Positions 39,031 through 48,055 of a stretch of DNA of 64,000 nucleotides are shown in pieces. The DNA lies in the NCBI RefSeq assembly GCF_001644565.1, contig NZ_CP011387.1, forward strand, positions 1,038,501-1,102,500, in the 5' to 3' direction. This DNA is from Deinococcus puniceus (GTDB lineage Bacteria; Deinococcota; Deinococci; Deinococcales; Deinococcaceae). The notes beneath the pieces were generated by a model that was not told the DNA's origin, made no database searches, and saw nothing but the letters and a program-made list of their open reading frames with translations. The position numbers were made by a program, and so were the translations under genes. The number at the start of each line of letters is the position of its first letter. The stretch's first letter is position 1.

Positions 39031-39639
39031 GTGACGCCCCCTTCTTCCACTCGCACTGGTGCTGAAATGAGTGCTGCCGGGCTGCGGGCCTTTGTCCGAA
39101 TCTGGGTGTTAGGGGCGCTGCTTCCGGTCTACCTGCTGACCACCTTTGTGGGCACTTTTGCCCGCGTAGACGGCGAGAGCATGGAACCCACCCTGACCAG
39201 CGGCGATCTGCTGCTGCTGCTGAAATACCCGCGCTGGCTGCATGCTTGGGGCCTGCCCACGCCCTACCCACGCCGGGGCGATCTGCTCATTTTCAAAGCG
39301 CCCCCTGACAGCCCCTATTCCTTCGAGACCGTGTGGGGCGTGCAGCACCGCCCCTACAATGTGAAACGGGTGGTGGCCCTGCCGGGCGACAGCGTGGCGA
39401 TTCGGGACGGGACATTGGTGGTCAATGGCCGCGCCTTGGCCGAAAGCTACGCCAGCGAAGGCTTTATCGGCGATCAGAACGCCCAAACGCTACCCCCCGG
39501 CAAACTGTGGGTCATGGGCGACAACCGCCGCATCGGGGCCAGCCTAGACTCCCGCGCTTATGGGCTAGTTGACCTAAAAGATGTGGCAGGGCCAGCCAAT
39601 TTTAGGCTGTGGCCGAAGCCGGGGCTGGTAGGGCGCTGA
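39031..39639 (+). CDS. lepB: Signal peptidase I
   Basis: Membrane serine protease that removes Sec signal peptides. It has one N-terminal membrane anchor (FVRIWVLGALLPVYLLTTFV). The catalytic Ser is in GESMEPTL and the Lys in NVKRVVALPGD; box E follows as GDNRRIGASLDSR. The start is uncertain. A GTG at 39031 lies 7 bases after TAGCAT, the same arrangement as the GTG starts of mnmE, rluD and the DUF218 gene. The alternative ATG at 39022 overlaps that box. ATG 38956 would add 25 residues without a ribosome binding site. The promoter region is shared with the divergent FKBP gene. Confidence 0.9.
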   Translation: MTPPSSTRTGAEMSAAGLRAFVRIWVLGALLPVYLLTTFVGTFARVDGESMEPTLTSGDLLLLLKYPRWLHAWGLPTPYPRRGDLLIFKAPPDSPYSFETVWGVQHRPYNVKRVVALPGDSVAIRDGTLVVNGRALAESYASEGFIGDQNAQTLPPGKLWVMGDNRRIGASLDSRAYGLVDLKDVAGPANFRLWPKPGLVGR

Positions 39640-39669
39640 GGGGCCGGATTGTGGAGACGGTTCCGGTTG

Positions 39670-39769
39670 AACCCCCCAGTCTGCTGTGCAGCCAGCCCCC
39701 CTCAAGGGGAGCGCAACAGCTTTTAGTCCCCACCTCTAAGGGGGGGCATTGCGAAGCAATGGGGGGGTT
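39670..39769. repeat. R1-family element (copy b)
   Basis: A 100-bp copy beginning AACCCCCCAGTCTGC and ending CAATGGGGGGGTT, with the same internal hairpins as copy a. The loop-side pair has compensating changes: CATTGCGAAGCAATG here against CGTTGCGACAGCAACG in copy a. It lies between convergent lepB and mnmE. Confidence 0.85.
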
Positions 39770-39820
39770 GGTTTTCCTGCCCACCCTCGCCTTCCCCACG
39801 TTCCCAGCGCGTCAGTGCCC

Positions 39821-41143
39821 TCACTTCCCCACACAAAAGTTCCGAAACACCGCGTCCACCACGTCTTCCTGTACGTCGCGCCCAGTCAGATCGGAGAGGG
39901 CACGCAAGGCTTCCTCCAACTCATATCCGGCCAAGTCGTCGGGCAGATGGACGGCGGCCTGCACATGTTCTAGGGCGCGGCGGGCGGCGTCGGCTTGGCG
40001 TTCGGTGGTCAGCCACGCCTCCCCGCGCGCAGCGTCTCCGATCAGGGCGGCGTGTACGGCGTCGCGCAGTTCGGGCAGGCCCGCACCCGTCACGGCACTC
40101 ACGCGCAACACAACTGGGTCAGTCCATGCAGTGGGCAAGTCGGCTTTGGTTTGCACCCGCAGCACCCGCGCTCCGTGTGGCAAGTCGGCGGGCAAGGCTT
40201 CGCGGGGTTCGCTGCCGTCCTCCAAGGCCAGCACCAAGTCGGCGCGTTCGGCTAAAGCATGCGCCTGCCGCACGCCCGCTGCTTCTATTTCGTCGGCGGT
40301 GTCGCGTAATCCCGCCGTATCGATGAGGGTCACGGGCACGCCCGCCAGTTCCAACCCCGCTTCCAAGTAGTCGCGGGTGGTTCCGGCAATTGGCGTCACG
40401 ATAGAGCGCTCGTAGCCTAAGAGGGCGTTCAGCAGGCTGCTTTTGCCCGCGTTGGGCCGTCCGATCAGGGCCAGCCGTGCGCCGCGTGCCGAGATTTGGC
40501 CTGCCCTCGCACTCTGCACCAGCGCCGTCAAGTCGGCTTCGGCGGCAGCCAGCGGCGCGGCGCGGTCTTCGTCGGGCACGCCTTCTTCGGGGTAATCCAG
40601 CATGGCCTGAATCGCCGCCAGCGTGCGCGTGATGTTGGCGGCAATCCGCGTGACCCGCGCCCCCAACGCCCCTGACAGCCCCAAACTGGCCTGCCTGCGG
40701 GCCGCGTCGGTTTGGGCTTCCACCAGCCCCAGCACAGCTTCAGCCTGCGCCAAGTCCAGCCGTCCGGCAAGGTAGGCCCGCAAAGTAAATTCGCCGGGGC
40801 GGGCGGGCCGTGCGCCCAATTCCAGCGCCCGCGCCAGCACCCGCGCCAACACCGCCGGGCTGCCGTGCGTCTGAAATTCGGCCACATCCTCGCCGGTATA
40901 GCTGCGCCCGCCCCGGAAAATCAGGCACAGGCCTTCATCCAAAATCTCGCCGTCTGCGCCCACCAACTGCCCGAACAGGAAGCGCCCGCCCGCCGTGCGA
41001 GAAGGCCGCCGCTTGCCCACAAACGCGCCGTCGGCCACCGCCAGAGCATTCGGCCCACTGACCCGCACGATGCCCACGCCCGCGCTGCCGGGGGCGGTGG
41101 CTATGGCGGCGATGGTGTCGGTCAATCCAGAACGGGAAGTCAC
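39821..41143 (-). CDS. mnmE: tRNA modification GTPase MnmE
   Basis: GTPase that with MnmG installs the cmnm5 group on wobble uridine 34. An N-terminal folate-binding domain starts [25 protein letters not shown] helical region follows, then an inserted G domain (G1 [11 protein letters not shown]3 DTAGLRDT), and the protein ends FCVGK, matching the conserved C-terminal FC(I/V)GK cysteine motif. The start chosen is GTG 41141-41143, 7 bases after TAGCCT, giving 440 residues. An ATG 51 bases upstream would add 17 residues not typical of the family. No mnmG lies in the window. Confidence 0.95.
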   Translation of the reverse strand: MTSRSGLTDTIAAIATAPGSAGVGIVRVSGPNALAVADGAFVGKRRPSRTAGGRFLFGQLVGADGEILDEGLCLIFRGGRSYTGEDVAEFQTHGSPAVLARVLARALELGARPARPGEFTLRAYLAGRLDLAQAEAVLGLVEAQTDAARRQASLGLSGALGARVTRIAANITRTLAAIQAMLDYPEEGVPDEDRAAPLAAAEADLTALVQSARAGQISARGARLALIGRPNAGKSSLLNALLGYERSIVTPIAGTTRDYLEAGLELAGVPVTLIDTAGLRDTADEIEAAGVRQAHALAERADLVLALEDGSEPREALPADLPHGARVLRVQTKADLPTAWTDPVVLRVSAVTGAGLPELRDAVHAALIGDAARGEAWLTTERQADAARRALEHVQAAVHLPDDLAGYELEEALRALSDLTGRDVQEDVVDAVFRNFCVGK

Positions 41144-41260
41144 GCGGGGCAGGCTAGCAGGGTTGGCGCGGCGAGATAGGGCCATTGTTCCCACCCGTTG
41201 AATGAATGCTCGCAGTCCACGTGAGTGAGAAAAATGTCACATCAATGGTAATTTGCAAGC

Positions 41261-42514
41261 ATGAAGCGCCCCGCCCTTGTCCCCCTTTCTGTGGTTCTGT
41301 TGCTCAGCCCGCCAGCCGCAGCCCAAGCATCTGCCCCCATAAGCACCTCCACTGTGGCTGGTACGCCCGCCTTCATGGCCCCGCCCAGCCGCACCTTTTT
41401 GGCCTCCGCCGCGCATCCCACCGTTCAGCGCCGCCTCAGCCGTGTGCCCGCCGGAACGCCTACCACCCCCAGTGCCAGCCGAGTGCGCGAAATCAATGCC
41501 GAAACCTTGGCCCTGATTCAGTCTCGCAAGCTGAACCCGGTGCGGGCGGCGCGGGCCTTGGCCCTGATTCTGGTCACGGTCAGCGACGCGCATACCATCG
41601 TGGCTGCCTCTGGCCGCGCCCTGAACACCGACGCGGTGGCTGAAGTGGCCGCCCAGCGCGTGCAAAGGTACCTGTTTCCGCAAGATTCGGTGGCGCTGGA
41701 TCAGGCCCTGAAAGTGCGGCTGGCGTCGCTGCCACACGGGGCCGACGAGTTGGCGGCGGCAGGCGTGATTGCAGACTGTGTGCTGCTGTTCGCTCGGAAT
41801 GACCACGCGGATCGTCCCGTCACCCCCCGCGCACCCGCCACCGCAGCGGGCAAATGGCAGGCTCTGGCCGGACAAAAGGCGATGGAGCAGAACTGGGGCT
41901 GGGTCACTCCGGTTGGAACGAGCGCCGCTACGTTGCCGCAGGTCACGCCGCCGCCCGCGTGGAACGACCCTGCTTTTGCCGATTCCCGCGCCGACTTTGC
42001 CGCCCTGCAAACCCGCCTGACCGACGCAGACCGCGCTCTGGCCGTGTACTGGGCCGCCGGAGCAGGCACCGTGACCCCAGCGGGCATGTGGCTGGAGCAG
42101 GCCGCCGCCCTGAGCCGCCAGCACGGCCTCAACGGCCCCGAAACCGCCCATGCCTTGGCCCTCACTGCCATCGCCACCCACAACGCCTTTATCGCGTGCT
42201 GGAGGGCCAAATTTCAGTATGTCGTGGCCCGTCCCCAAAACTGGATGTCGGGGCCAGAAGGCATTCAGGCGGGCTGGAAACCGGTCATCGTCACGCCGCC
42301 GTTTCCTTCGTATCCCAGCGGGCACGCTTCTGTCAGCGGGGCAGCGGCGCGGGTGCTGTCGGCGTTCTTCCCGGCAGAGGCGGCCAAGTTGACCCAAGCT
42401 GCACAGGACGCCGCTTACAGCCGGGTGGTGGGCGGGATTCACTGGGCCATAGACGGCGCGGCAGGGCTGGACATGGGCGCACGGGTGGCCGACGCGGTGT
42501 TGGCCGGAGAGTAG
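41261..42514 (+). CDS. Exported vanadium haloperoxidase/PAP2-type acid phosphatase family protein
   Basis: The 417-residue protein has a Sec signal peptide (residues 1-22, ending AAAQA). The C-terminal half has the three vanadate/phosphate motifs of the superfamily in order: KFQYVVARP (Kx6RP), PSYPSGHAS (PSGH) and SRVVGGIHWAID (SRx3GxHx3D). All ligand residues, including the axial histidine, are kept. Members either oxidise halides with H2O2 using vanadate or hydrolyse phosphate esters; the sequence cannot decide. The ATG is 6 bases after TAATTT. Confidence 0.88.
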   Translation: MKRPALVPLSVVLLLSPPAAAQASAPISTSTVAGTPAFMAPPSRTFLASAAHPTVQRRLSRVPAGTPTTPSASRVREINAETLALIQSRKLNPVRAARALALILVTVSDAHTIVAASGRALNTDAVAEVAAQRVQRYLFPQDSVALDQALKVRLASLPHGADELAAAGVIADCVLLFARNDHADRPVTPRAPATAAGKWQALAGQKAMEQNWGWVTPVGTSAATLPQVTPPPAWNDPAFADSRADFAALQTRLTDADRALAVYWAAGAGTVTPAGMWLEQAAALSRQHGLNGPETAHALALTAIATHNAFIACWRAKFQYVVARPQNWMSGPEGIQAGWKPVIVTPPFPSYPSGHASVSGAAARVLSAFFPAEAAKLTQAAQDAAYSRVVGGIHWAIDGAAGLDMGARVADAVLAGE

Positions 42515-42553
42515 ATTCAGACGGGATCAATGTCGATGTGGTGCTGGCTTGCG

Positions 42554-42714
42554 GCTGGTCTAAGGGTCTAGGGTCTAAGAATCTAAGAAGGGCAATCGCT
42601 TCGCTCATTCCCGACTCTCCTACTGGGCTTCGCAAACCAAACGAGCGGGTTGAGAAGTGGTAATCGTAGTGATTGCCCTTCTTAGATTCTTAGACCCTAG
42701 ACCCTTAGACCAGC
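42554..42714. repeat. R2-family element (copy d) with perfect 44-bp inverted arms
   Basis: The left arm 42554-42597 is the exact reverse complement of the right arm 42671-42714 over all 44 bases, separated by a 73-base spacer. The arms consist of TCTAAGGG, TCTAGGG, TCTAAGAA and TCTAAGAAGGGCAATC units. The spacer keeps pieces of the R2 core (GCTTCGCTCATTCCCGA). No reading frame of note is present. It lies between the haloperoxidase-like gene and the solute-binding protein gene. Confidence 0.92.
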
Positions 42715-42864
42715 AAACACCCGCATAGAAATACATCAAGGCCGCTGAACAGCCGCCCCTATGTAAGAATTCACACCAAACCCATGCTGACCGTCATGGG
42801 CGCGTGATAAGGCTTAATTCACACTCCGGGCAACTCTCGATTCTTAGTGCCCGGAGGTTCACCT

Positions 42865-43653
42865 ATGCGAATCCATCCACCTCTCTCCAGAACCCTGCTC
42901 ACCAGTCTGCTTATCGCTGTCGTGCCCGCCCTGATCGCGCCTGCACAGGCCCGCACTCTGGCTGAGATCAGGGCCAGCGGCGTGCTGCGCCTTGCCACCA
43001 GCGCCGACTTCGAACCCTTCAATTTTATGCAGGGCGGTGCGCCCGCCGGGTTCGAAGTGGATCTGGGCGAGGCGGTGGCCCGCGATATGGGCCTGAAAGT
43101 GGTCTGGGTGGTGCGCCCCTTTGACGGCCTGCTGCGCGACGTGAACGACAGAAGTGACCAGATCGACGCGGTACTGGCCTCGCACGCCATCACCAGTACG
43201 CGGGCGCAGACGGTGGACTTTTCGCGGCCCACCTACTGCACGGGCGGCGTGATCCTGACCCGCAAGGGCGGCCCTGTGACCAGCAAAGCTCTGGCAGGCA
43301 AAAACCTCGGCGCAGAGGCGGGTAGCACCTACTTCGGCTTCTTGCGGAAACTGACTTTTGAAAAGACCATTCAGGTCTACCCCAACAGTACGGCGGTGCT
43401 TCAGGCCGTCGCCACTGGGCAGGTAGACGCCATCGCCACCGACAGATTCGCCGCGCTGGACGCCGTGAAGACCTTCAGCAAGGCCAATCTGGTCATCGGG
43501 GAAACCCTGTGGAAAGAGCAGGTGGCGATTGTGGTTCGCAAAGGCAATACCGAACTGCGTCAGGCACTCAACGCCTCGCTGAACAAGCTGGACATCAACG
43601 GCACGCACACGCAACTGGGCCGCAAATACTTCGGTGTGGATGTGGGCTGCTAG
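42865..43653 (+). CDS. Periplasmic amino-acid-type solute-binding protein (family 3), orphan
   Basis: A 262-residue type II binding protein with a signal peptide (about residues 1-29, ending AQA). The family-3 opening RTLAEIRASGVLRLATSADFEPFNF is followed by GFEVDLGEAVA, the central SRPTYCTGGVILTRKG, and AEAGSTYFG and TDRFAAL in the second lobe. It should bind a polar amino acid or related solute. No permease or ATPase lies next to it, so its partners are elsewhere. GGAGGT precedes the ATG at 42865; an upstream ATG at 42847 overlaps the binding site region. Confidence 0.9.
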   Translation: MRIHPPLSRTLLTSLLIAVVPALIAPAQARTLAEIRASGVLRLATSADFEPFNFMQGGAPAGFEVDLGEAVARDMGLKVVWVVRPFDGLLRDVNDRSDQIDAVLASHAITSTRAQTVDFSRPTYCTGGVILTRKGGPVTSKALAGKNLGAEAGSTYFGFLRKLTFEKTIQVYPNSTAVLQAVATGQVDAIATDRFAALDAVKTFSKANLVIGETLWKEQVAIVVRKGNTELRQALNASLNKLDINGTHTQLGRKYFGVDVGC

Positions 43654-43678
43654 GGCGTTGGTGTTGACGATGCGTGTC

Positions 43679-43782
43679 AACCCCCCAGTCTGCTTTGCAG
43701 CCAGCCCCCCTTAAGGGGAGCGCAACTGCTTTTAGTCCCCACCTCTAAGGGGGGGCGTTGCAGAGCAACGGGGGGGTTCACC
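43679..43782. repeat. R1-family element (copy c)
   Basis: A 100-bp core AACCCCCCAGTCTGCTTTGC to CAACGGGGGGGTT plus CACC at its right end, as in copy a. The stem CGTTGCAGAGCAACG is conserved with a different loop. It lies between convergent genes, 25 bases after the binding-protein stop. Confidence 0.85.
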
Positions 43783-43832
43783 TTCCAAGTCAGTTTCCCC
43801 AAGATGCAGCCCAGTTAGCCGAACCACAGCGC

Positions 43833-43862
43833 AAGGGCCAGAGATACAAGTCTCTGGCCCTT
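43833..43862. terminator. Hairpin at the 3' end of the DUF4258 gene
   Basis: Perfect 12-bp stem AAGGGCCAGAGA with TCTCTGGCCCTT around a 6-base loop, 32 bases past the DUF4258 stop. There is no T run; it probably marks mRNA 3' ends for both convergent genes. Confidence 0.6.
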
Positions 43863-43894
43863 CCACACAGTCTTCGCGGCTCACAGCCGACACC

Positions 43895-44623
<729 letters not shown>

Positions 44624-44710
44624 GGCGAAACCTCCCAAAACTGTCTGTTGCCCCGGCTGCCGTCTCGCTTTTTGGGGGAAAAAGGTCTGAATATCGCCCT
44701 GACCACCCTC

Positions 44711-44758
44711 AAAAAAGAAAAGGCCCCTCAAACACGGCTTCGTGTTCGTGGGGGAGGC
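44711..44758 (-). terminator. Intrinsic terminator inside the leader of the DUF4258 gene
   Basis: On the minus strand AACACG pairs with CGTGTT around AAGC. The stem is extended by a G-T, a C-G and a CCCC/GGGG block, and is followed by CCTTTTCTTTTTT. It lies about 90 bases upstream of the gene start and about 25-70 bases downstream of a candidate promoter. It is therefore either an attenuator of this gene or the end of a small RNA. Confidence 0.75.
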
Positions 44759-44789
44759 AGGCGACGTACCCTATTCAGGGCATAAGGAA

Positions 44790-44795
44790 AGTGTA
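44790..44795 (-). promoter_or_regulatory. -10 box of the DUF4258 leader/small RNA
   Basis: TACACT on the minus strand, in the same form used by other genes here. Six bases later is ATGCCCTGA, a two-codon frame at the predicted transcript start. The -35 is weak. Confidence 0.4.
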
Positions 44796-44936
44796 GCACG
44801 CTCCCTGCGGCCATGATGTGATGCGGTTGGCAGACATCGGGCCAGTAGATTCCTAGGCTGAAAGCGTTCGCCACGCTGCCCGAATGTTGTTCTGTTTCCC
44901 GCCCCTGCACCTTGTTTGCCCGCCGGAGGAACGCCC

Positions 44937-45800
44937 ATGATTCGCCCCATGCAGATCACCGATACGCCCGATGTGCTTGCGCTGCTGAACTGGATGGACG
45001 ACGCGCCGCACCGCGAAGTGTTTGCCCCCGACGCCCGCACCGCCGACGAACTGCACCTCGAATGCGAAGACAGTACGTGCTTGGTGGATACCGACGACGA
45101 GGGCAACGTGCTGGGCTACTGCGCGGTGTCGCCCTTCCGAGATGGGGTAGTCATAGAAGGCCCGGTGTCGGAGGGCGGGCACACGGCGGCCCTACTGAAC
45201 CGCGCTGTGGCCCACGCTGAAGGCTTACCCGTGTACGCCTTTTGCGCCCTCGACAACGCCCCTGTGCGGGAAGCCTTAGAGGTGGCGGGCCTGACGCCCA
45301 TGCATACCACCGACTTTTTTTCTGCGCCGCTGCACCGCCTGACGCCTGCGGCCCGCGCCCCCGATGGGCACACCATTTCGCGCCATTTGCCCCAAGCCGA
45401 GTACATGGCCCTGTACCGCGCCAGCGAAGACGGCTGGGCCGGAAGATTGGACTGGACACCAGAGGAATATCATGCCCATTTTCACCGAGACGATGTACGC
45501 CTAATTGCCCTGATGAAAGAAGGCCGCCCGGTGGGATTTGCCGAACTGGAACTGAATACGGAAGCCACCCGCGCTGACCTGACCTACCTCGCCGTGCATC
45601 CCGCTGAGCGCGGCCAAGGCTACGGGCGCACGCTGCTGGCCCTCGCCGCCGCCGAAGCCGACACCCATCCGGCCCTGCGTACCCTCCGCGCCCGCGCCCA
45701 CGACCATGCCCGCGCCGCCCGCGCCCTGTACACCCGCGCAGGCCTAACGCCTTGCCGCAGCATCGTCACCTACCTCAAGGACTCGGAAGAAGAAGCCTGA
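44937..45800 (+). CDS. Double-GNAT acetyltransferase
   Basis: A 287-residue protein with two GNAT-like halves. The N-terminal half (about 1-140) has MIRPMQITDTPDVLALL and ends in a degenerate acetyl-CoA loop. The C-terminal half (about 155-285) is intact, with LTYLAVHPAERGQGYGRTLL (motif A, RGQGYG) and ARALYTRAGL. Only the second half is likely to bind acetyl-CoA, and the acceptor is unknown. GGAGG lies 7 bases before the ATG at 44937. Confidence 0.87.
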   Translation: MIRPMQITDTPDVLALLNWMDDAPHREVFAPDARTADELHLECEDSTCLVDTDDEGNVLGYCAVSPFRDGVVIEGPVSEGGHTAALLNRAVAHAEGLPVYAFCALDNAPVREALEVAGLTPMHTTDFFSAPLHRLTPAARAPDGHTISRHLPQAEYMALYRASEDGWAGRLDWTPEEYHAHFHRDDVRLIALMKEGRPVGFAELELNTEATRADLTYLAVHPAERGQGYGRTLLALAAAEADTHPALRTLRARAHDHARAARALYTRAGLTPCRSIVTYLKDSEEEA

Positions 45801-45883
45801 ACACAGACTGAAGGGGCACTGGCCGGAGGAGCTTGGTCTGACCGCACAATCTGGCTGCGTGTGGCGGGCTAGGCTCGGCAGCT

Positions 45884-46192
45884 ATGGGAAAGAAGGATCG
45901 GCACACCCCGCGCATGGCGTTCGTGACGCTGCGTGACCTCCCCGGCACCCGCGTCATGTTCTGGGTGGTAGACGAATGCCCGTATTGCGGTGAGCGTCAC
46001 TTGCACCCGGCAGGCAACCTCCGCACTGCCGACCCCAGTGACCGCCTAGGCGAAGTGCCCGCCGTATGCGACCCGACCCGCGTGTACGAACTGGCCCTGC
46101 CGCCCCGCCCCAAAAAGAAGGCAGGCAAAACAGAGCGCCGCCGGGAGCGTCAGGGTGGCAAGCGGGATGTGGTGGACGACGATAAGTGGTAG
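45884..46192 (+). CDS. Small basic protein with CPYCG motif
   Basis: A 102-residue protein of unknown function. VVDECPYCGERHLHPAGN (about 28-45) supplies two cysteines and two histidines that could bind one zinc. The C-terminal 30 residues are highly basic (PKKKAGKTERRRERQGGKR), suggesting nucleic-acid contact. A TAGGCT box lies 8 bases before the ATG, again without a ribosome binding site. Confidence 0.72.
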   Translation: MGKKDRHTPRMAFVTLRDLPGTRVMFWVVDECPYCGERHLHPAGNLRTADPSDRLGEVPAVCDPTRVYELALPPRPKKKAGKTERRRERQGGKRDVVDDDKW

Positions 46193-46199
46193 GGCGTGC

Positions 46200-46311
46200 G
46201 GGTCTAAGGGTCTAAGGGTCTAAGGGTCTAAGGGTCTAAGGGTCTAAGGGTCTAAGGGTCTAAGGGTCTAAGGGTCTAAGGGTCTAAGGGTCTAAGGGTC
46301 TAAGGGTCTAA
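46200..46311. repeat. Tandem array of GGGTCTAA, 14 perfect units
   Basis: 112 bases made of fourteen uninterrupted 8-bp units, then GGGT. It starts 7 bases after a stop codon and forms the outer edge of an R2 element. Single and double copies of the same unit edge the other R2 elements, which marks this array as a local expansion. Confidence 0.97.
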
Positions 46312-46324
46312 GGGTGAACGTGAG

Positions 46325-46434
46325 ACTTTTCTTTTGCTCCTCCACCCTTGCGGGGGAGGCTGGGAGGGGGTGAGTGAGCGTGAGCGATTGCCTTTCTTAG
46401 ACTCTTAAACCCTCACCCCTTAGACTTCCCCTTC
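46325..46434. repeat. R2-family element (copy e), core in reverse orientation
   Basis: CTTTTGCTCCTCCACCCTTGCGGGGGAGGCTGGGAGGGGGTGAG, then GAGCGATTGCCTTTCTTAGACTC, then CCCTTAGAC. This is the cleanest core and matches the reverse complement of the block at 3230-3290. Convergent genes flank it. Confidence 0.7.
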
Positions 46435-46442
46435 AAGCTGGC

Positions 46443-47132
46443 CTACTCTCCGTGATCGTGCGCTGGGGCCGCTTCCTCCGGGTGATCATGCTCTGCGGGC
46501 GTGCCTGCGGCGTGGTCATGGTCTGAGGTGGCCGACGCCAGCGCGGGCAAAGGCTCCGCACCTCTGGCCTGCAACAATTCGGTCATGGTGCGGATTTCTG
46601 CGCCCTGCGTGGCAGCGATCTGGCGGGCCAAGGTCAGCACTTCGGGGCGCACCCGCTCGGTCAGCACGGGTTCCACCATCGCCACCGCGCCCTGATGGTG
46701 CCGAATCATCAGCTGTAAAAATTCCCGTTCGGCCTGTACAGGGCTGCCGGAATCTAGCTTGCCCAGTTCTGTAGGCGTCGCCATGCCCATCATCGCGGCG
46801 TGTTCCGAACTCATGCCCGCGCCGCCCCACGGCAGGCCCCACAGCGTCAGCCAGCCCCGCATCTGCCCAATCTGCTCTTGCTGAGAGAGCTGAATATCCA
46901 GCGCCAGCGAACGCAAGGTGCGGTCTGTGCTGCGGTCACGAATGCGGGTCGCCATGTCTACGGCCTGCGCGTGATGCTGGATCATTTCGCGCACAAAACG
47001 GGTCTCGGTGCTGGATTCACCCGGCTTGGCGAGTCGGGGGGCCAGCAGCAAAAACGCGGCCAAGAGCGCGGCTACCACCAGCGCGGAGGCGGCCAGCACA
47101 GCGGGAGAAATAGACGGGCGGCGGCGGGTCAT
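46443..47132 (-). CDS. DUF305 membrane-anchored copper-site-like protein
   Basis: A 229-residue protein with an N-terminal membrane anchor (about 10-32) and a DUF305 four-helix domain carrying paired His/Met motifs: FVREMIQHHAQAVDMA and FLQLMIRHHQGAVAMVEP, plus MSSEHAAMMGM between them. The C-terminus is rich in His/Asp (SDHDHAAG, AEHDHPEE, AHDHGE), suggesting metal buffering. DUF305 proteins often accompany copper handling. The ATG lies 7 bases after TATACT. Confidence 0.9.
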   Translation of the reverse strand: MTRRRPSISPAVLAASALVVAALLAAFLLLAPRLAKPGESSTETRFVREMIQHHAQAVDMATRIRDRSTDRTLRSLALDIQLSQQEQIGQMRGWLTLWGLPWGGAGMSSEHAAMMGMATPTELGKLDSGSPVQAEREFLQLMIRHHQGAVAMVEPVLTERVRPEVLTLARQIAATQGAEIRTMTELLQARGAEPLPALASATSDHDHAAGTPAEHDHPEEAAPAHDHGE

Positions 47133-47139
47133 TACGTGC

Positions 47140-47166
47140 AGTATAAAGTTGATTCCGCATTATCAA
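47140..47166 (-). promoter_or_regulatory. Promoter of the DUF305 gene
   Basis: On the minus strand TTGATA (47161-47166), a 15-base spacer and TATACT (47140-47145), with the ATG 7 bases downstream. The layout is leaderless with a usable -35. Confidence 0.6.
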
Positions 47167-47214
47167 TGAGATGCATCGTTCCCTGTCGTGGCCCGCCCCG
47201 CTACACTGCCCCGC

Positions 47215-48051
47215 GTGACTCTGGGCCAGCAGACAAGACAAACGACAATCCATGAGCGTGTGCGCGGCGTGCTGAGCGGGGCCGTCATTGGCTGCGCGTT
47301 GGCCGTCCTCGCTGCGTATCTGGGAGAAATCCGTGCGCCCGTGCCGCTGCTACTGGTCTGCATTCTGGCCTGCGCGGGCTTGGGTGCGTTCCGCCTTTCC
47401 CGCCGGGTGCTGAAGGTAGGGGCGGGCCTACTGGCGGCGGTGTTTGCCCTCTGTCTGCTGACGCCGCTGTTGCGTGCGCCTCTGGCCTCGCTGACCGAAA
47501 ACGCTGAGCCGGTGCAGGCCGATGCCGTGATCGCGTTGGGCGCGGGCGTGTGGTGCGGCACGGGGGCGCTGGAACCCTCCAGCCTCGCCCGCTTAATTCG
47601 GGGGCTGGAGCTTTGGCGGGTGGGCCTTGCCCCAGCGGTTACGGTGTCGCAGCAGTCGGGCCTGATCGGGCCGAAGGATTGCCCCAAACTCAGCGATCTG
47701 GAACGGGCACACATTCGCGGCCTGTATCCCAATGGCGGCCCTCAAGTCCTGACTCTCGCCAACGTGACCACCACGCGGGATGAGGCCGCCCGTGTGCGAG
47801 AACTGGCCCGCGTGCGTGGCTGGAAGCGCATTTTGCTCGTCACGTCGCCCTCTCATTCGGCCCGCGCCGCCCGCCTGTTCCGTGCCCAACTTGCGCCTTT
47901 GGGGGTCGGTGTGACCAGCGTCAATGCCCCAGAAACCCGCTTCGATACGACTTTGCCCCTGCCCTCAGACCGCTTGGCTGCCCTGCGCGTGCTGCTGTAT
48001 GAGGGAATTTCGCGGGTGAAGGCGGGAGTGGGGGGGACGCCGGAGCGGTAG
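47215..48051 (+). CDS. YdcF/SanA-like DUF218 membrane protein
   Basis: A 278-residue protein with two or three N-terminal membrane segments (about 15-75) followed by a DUF218 domain: ADAVIALGAGVW, SLARLIRGLELWRVGLAPAVTVSQQSG, TTRDEAARVRELARVRGWKRILLVTSPSHSARAARLF. This fold is found in ElyC/SanA proteins that affect envelope integrity. The start is GTG 47215, 7 bases after TACACT. An upstream in-frame GTG at 47188 would lie before the promoter box. Confidence 0.87.
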   Translation: MTLGQQTRQTTIHERVRGVLSGAVIGCALAVLAAYLGEIRAPVPLLLVCILACAGLGAFRLSRRVLKVGAGLLAAVFALCLLTPLLRAPLASLTENAEPVQADAVIALGAGVWCGTGALEPSSLARLIRGLELWRVGLAPAVTVSQQSGLIGPKDCPKLSDLERAHIRGLYPNGGPQVLTLANVTTTRDEAARVRELARVRGWKRILLVTSPSHSARAARLFRAQLAPLGVGVTSVNAPETRFDTTLPLPSDRLAALRVLLYEGISRVKAGVGGTPER

Positions 48052-48055
48052 GAAG

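Noticed and set aside
44700..44800. SRP RNA, 6S RNA or a known riboswitch in the DUF4258 leader
   Set aside because: The GGUCAGG...GGAAGGNAGCA core of SRP RNA is absent, and no known riboswitch core was recognised; only promoter, hairpin and T run are supported.
46200..46311. The GGGTCTAA array as a telomere or CRISPR-like array
   Set aside because: The units are perfectly contiguous with no spacers, it is internal between two genes, and its unit edges a dispersed repeat family.
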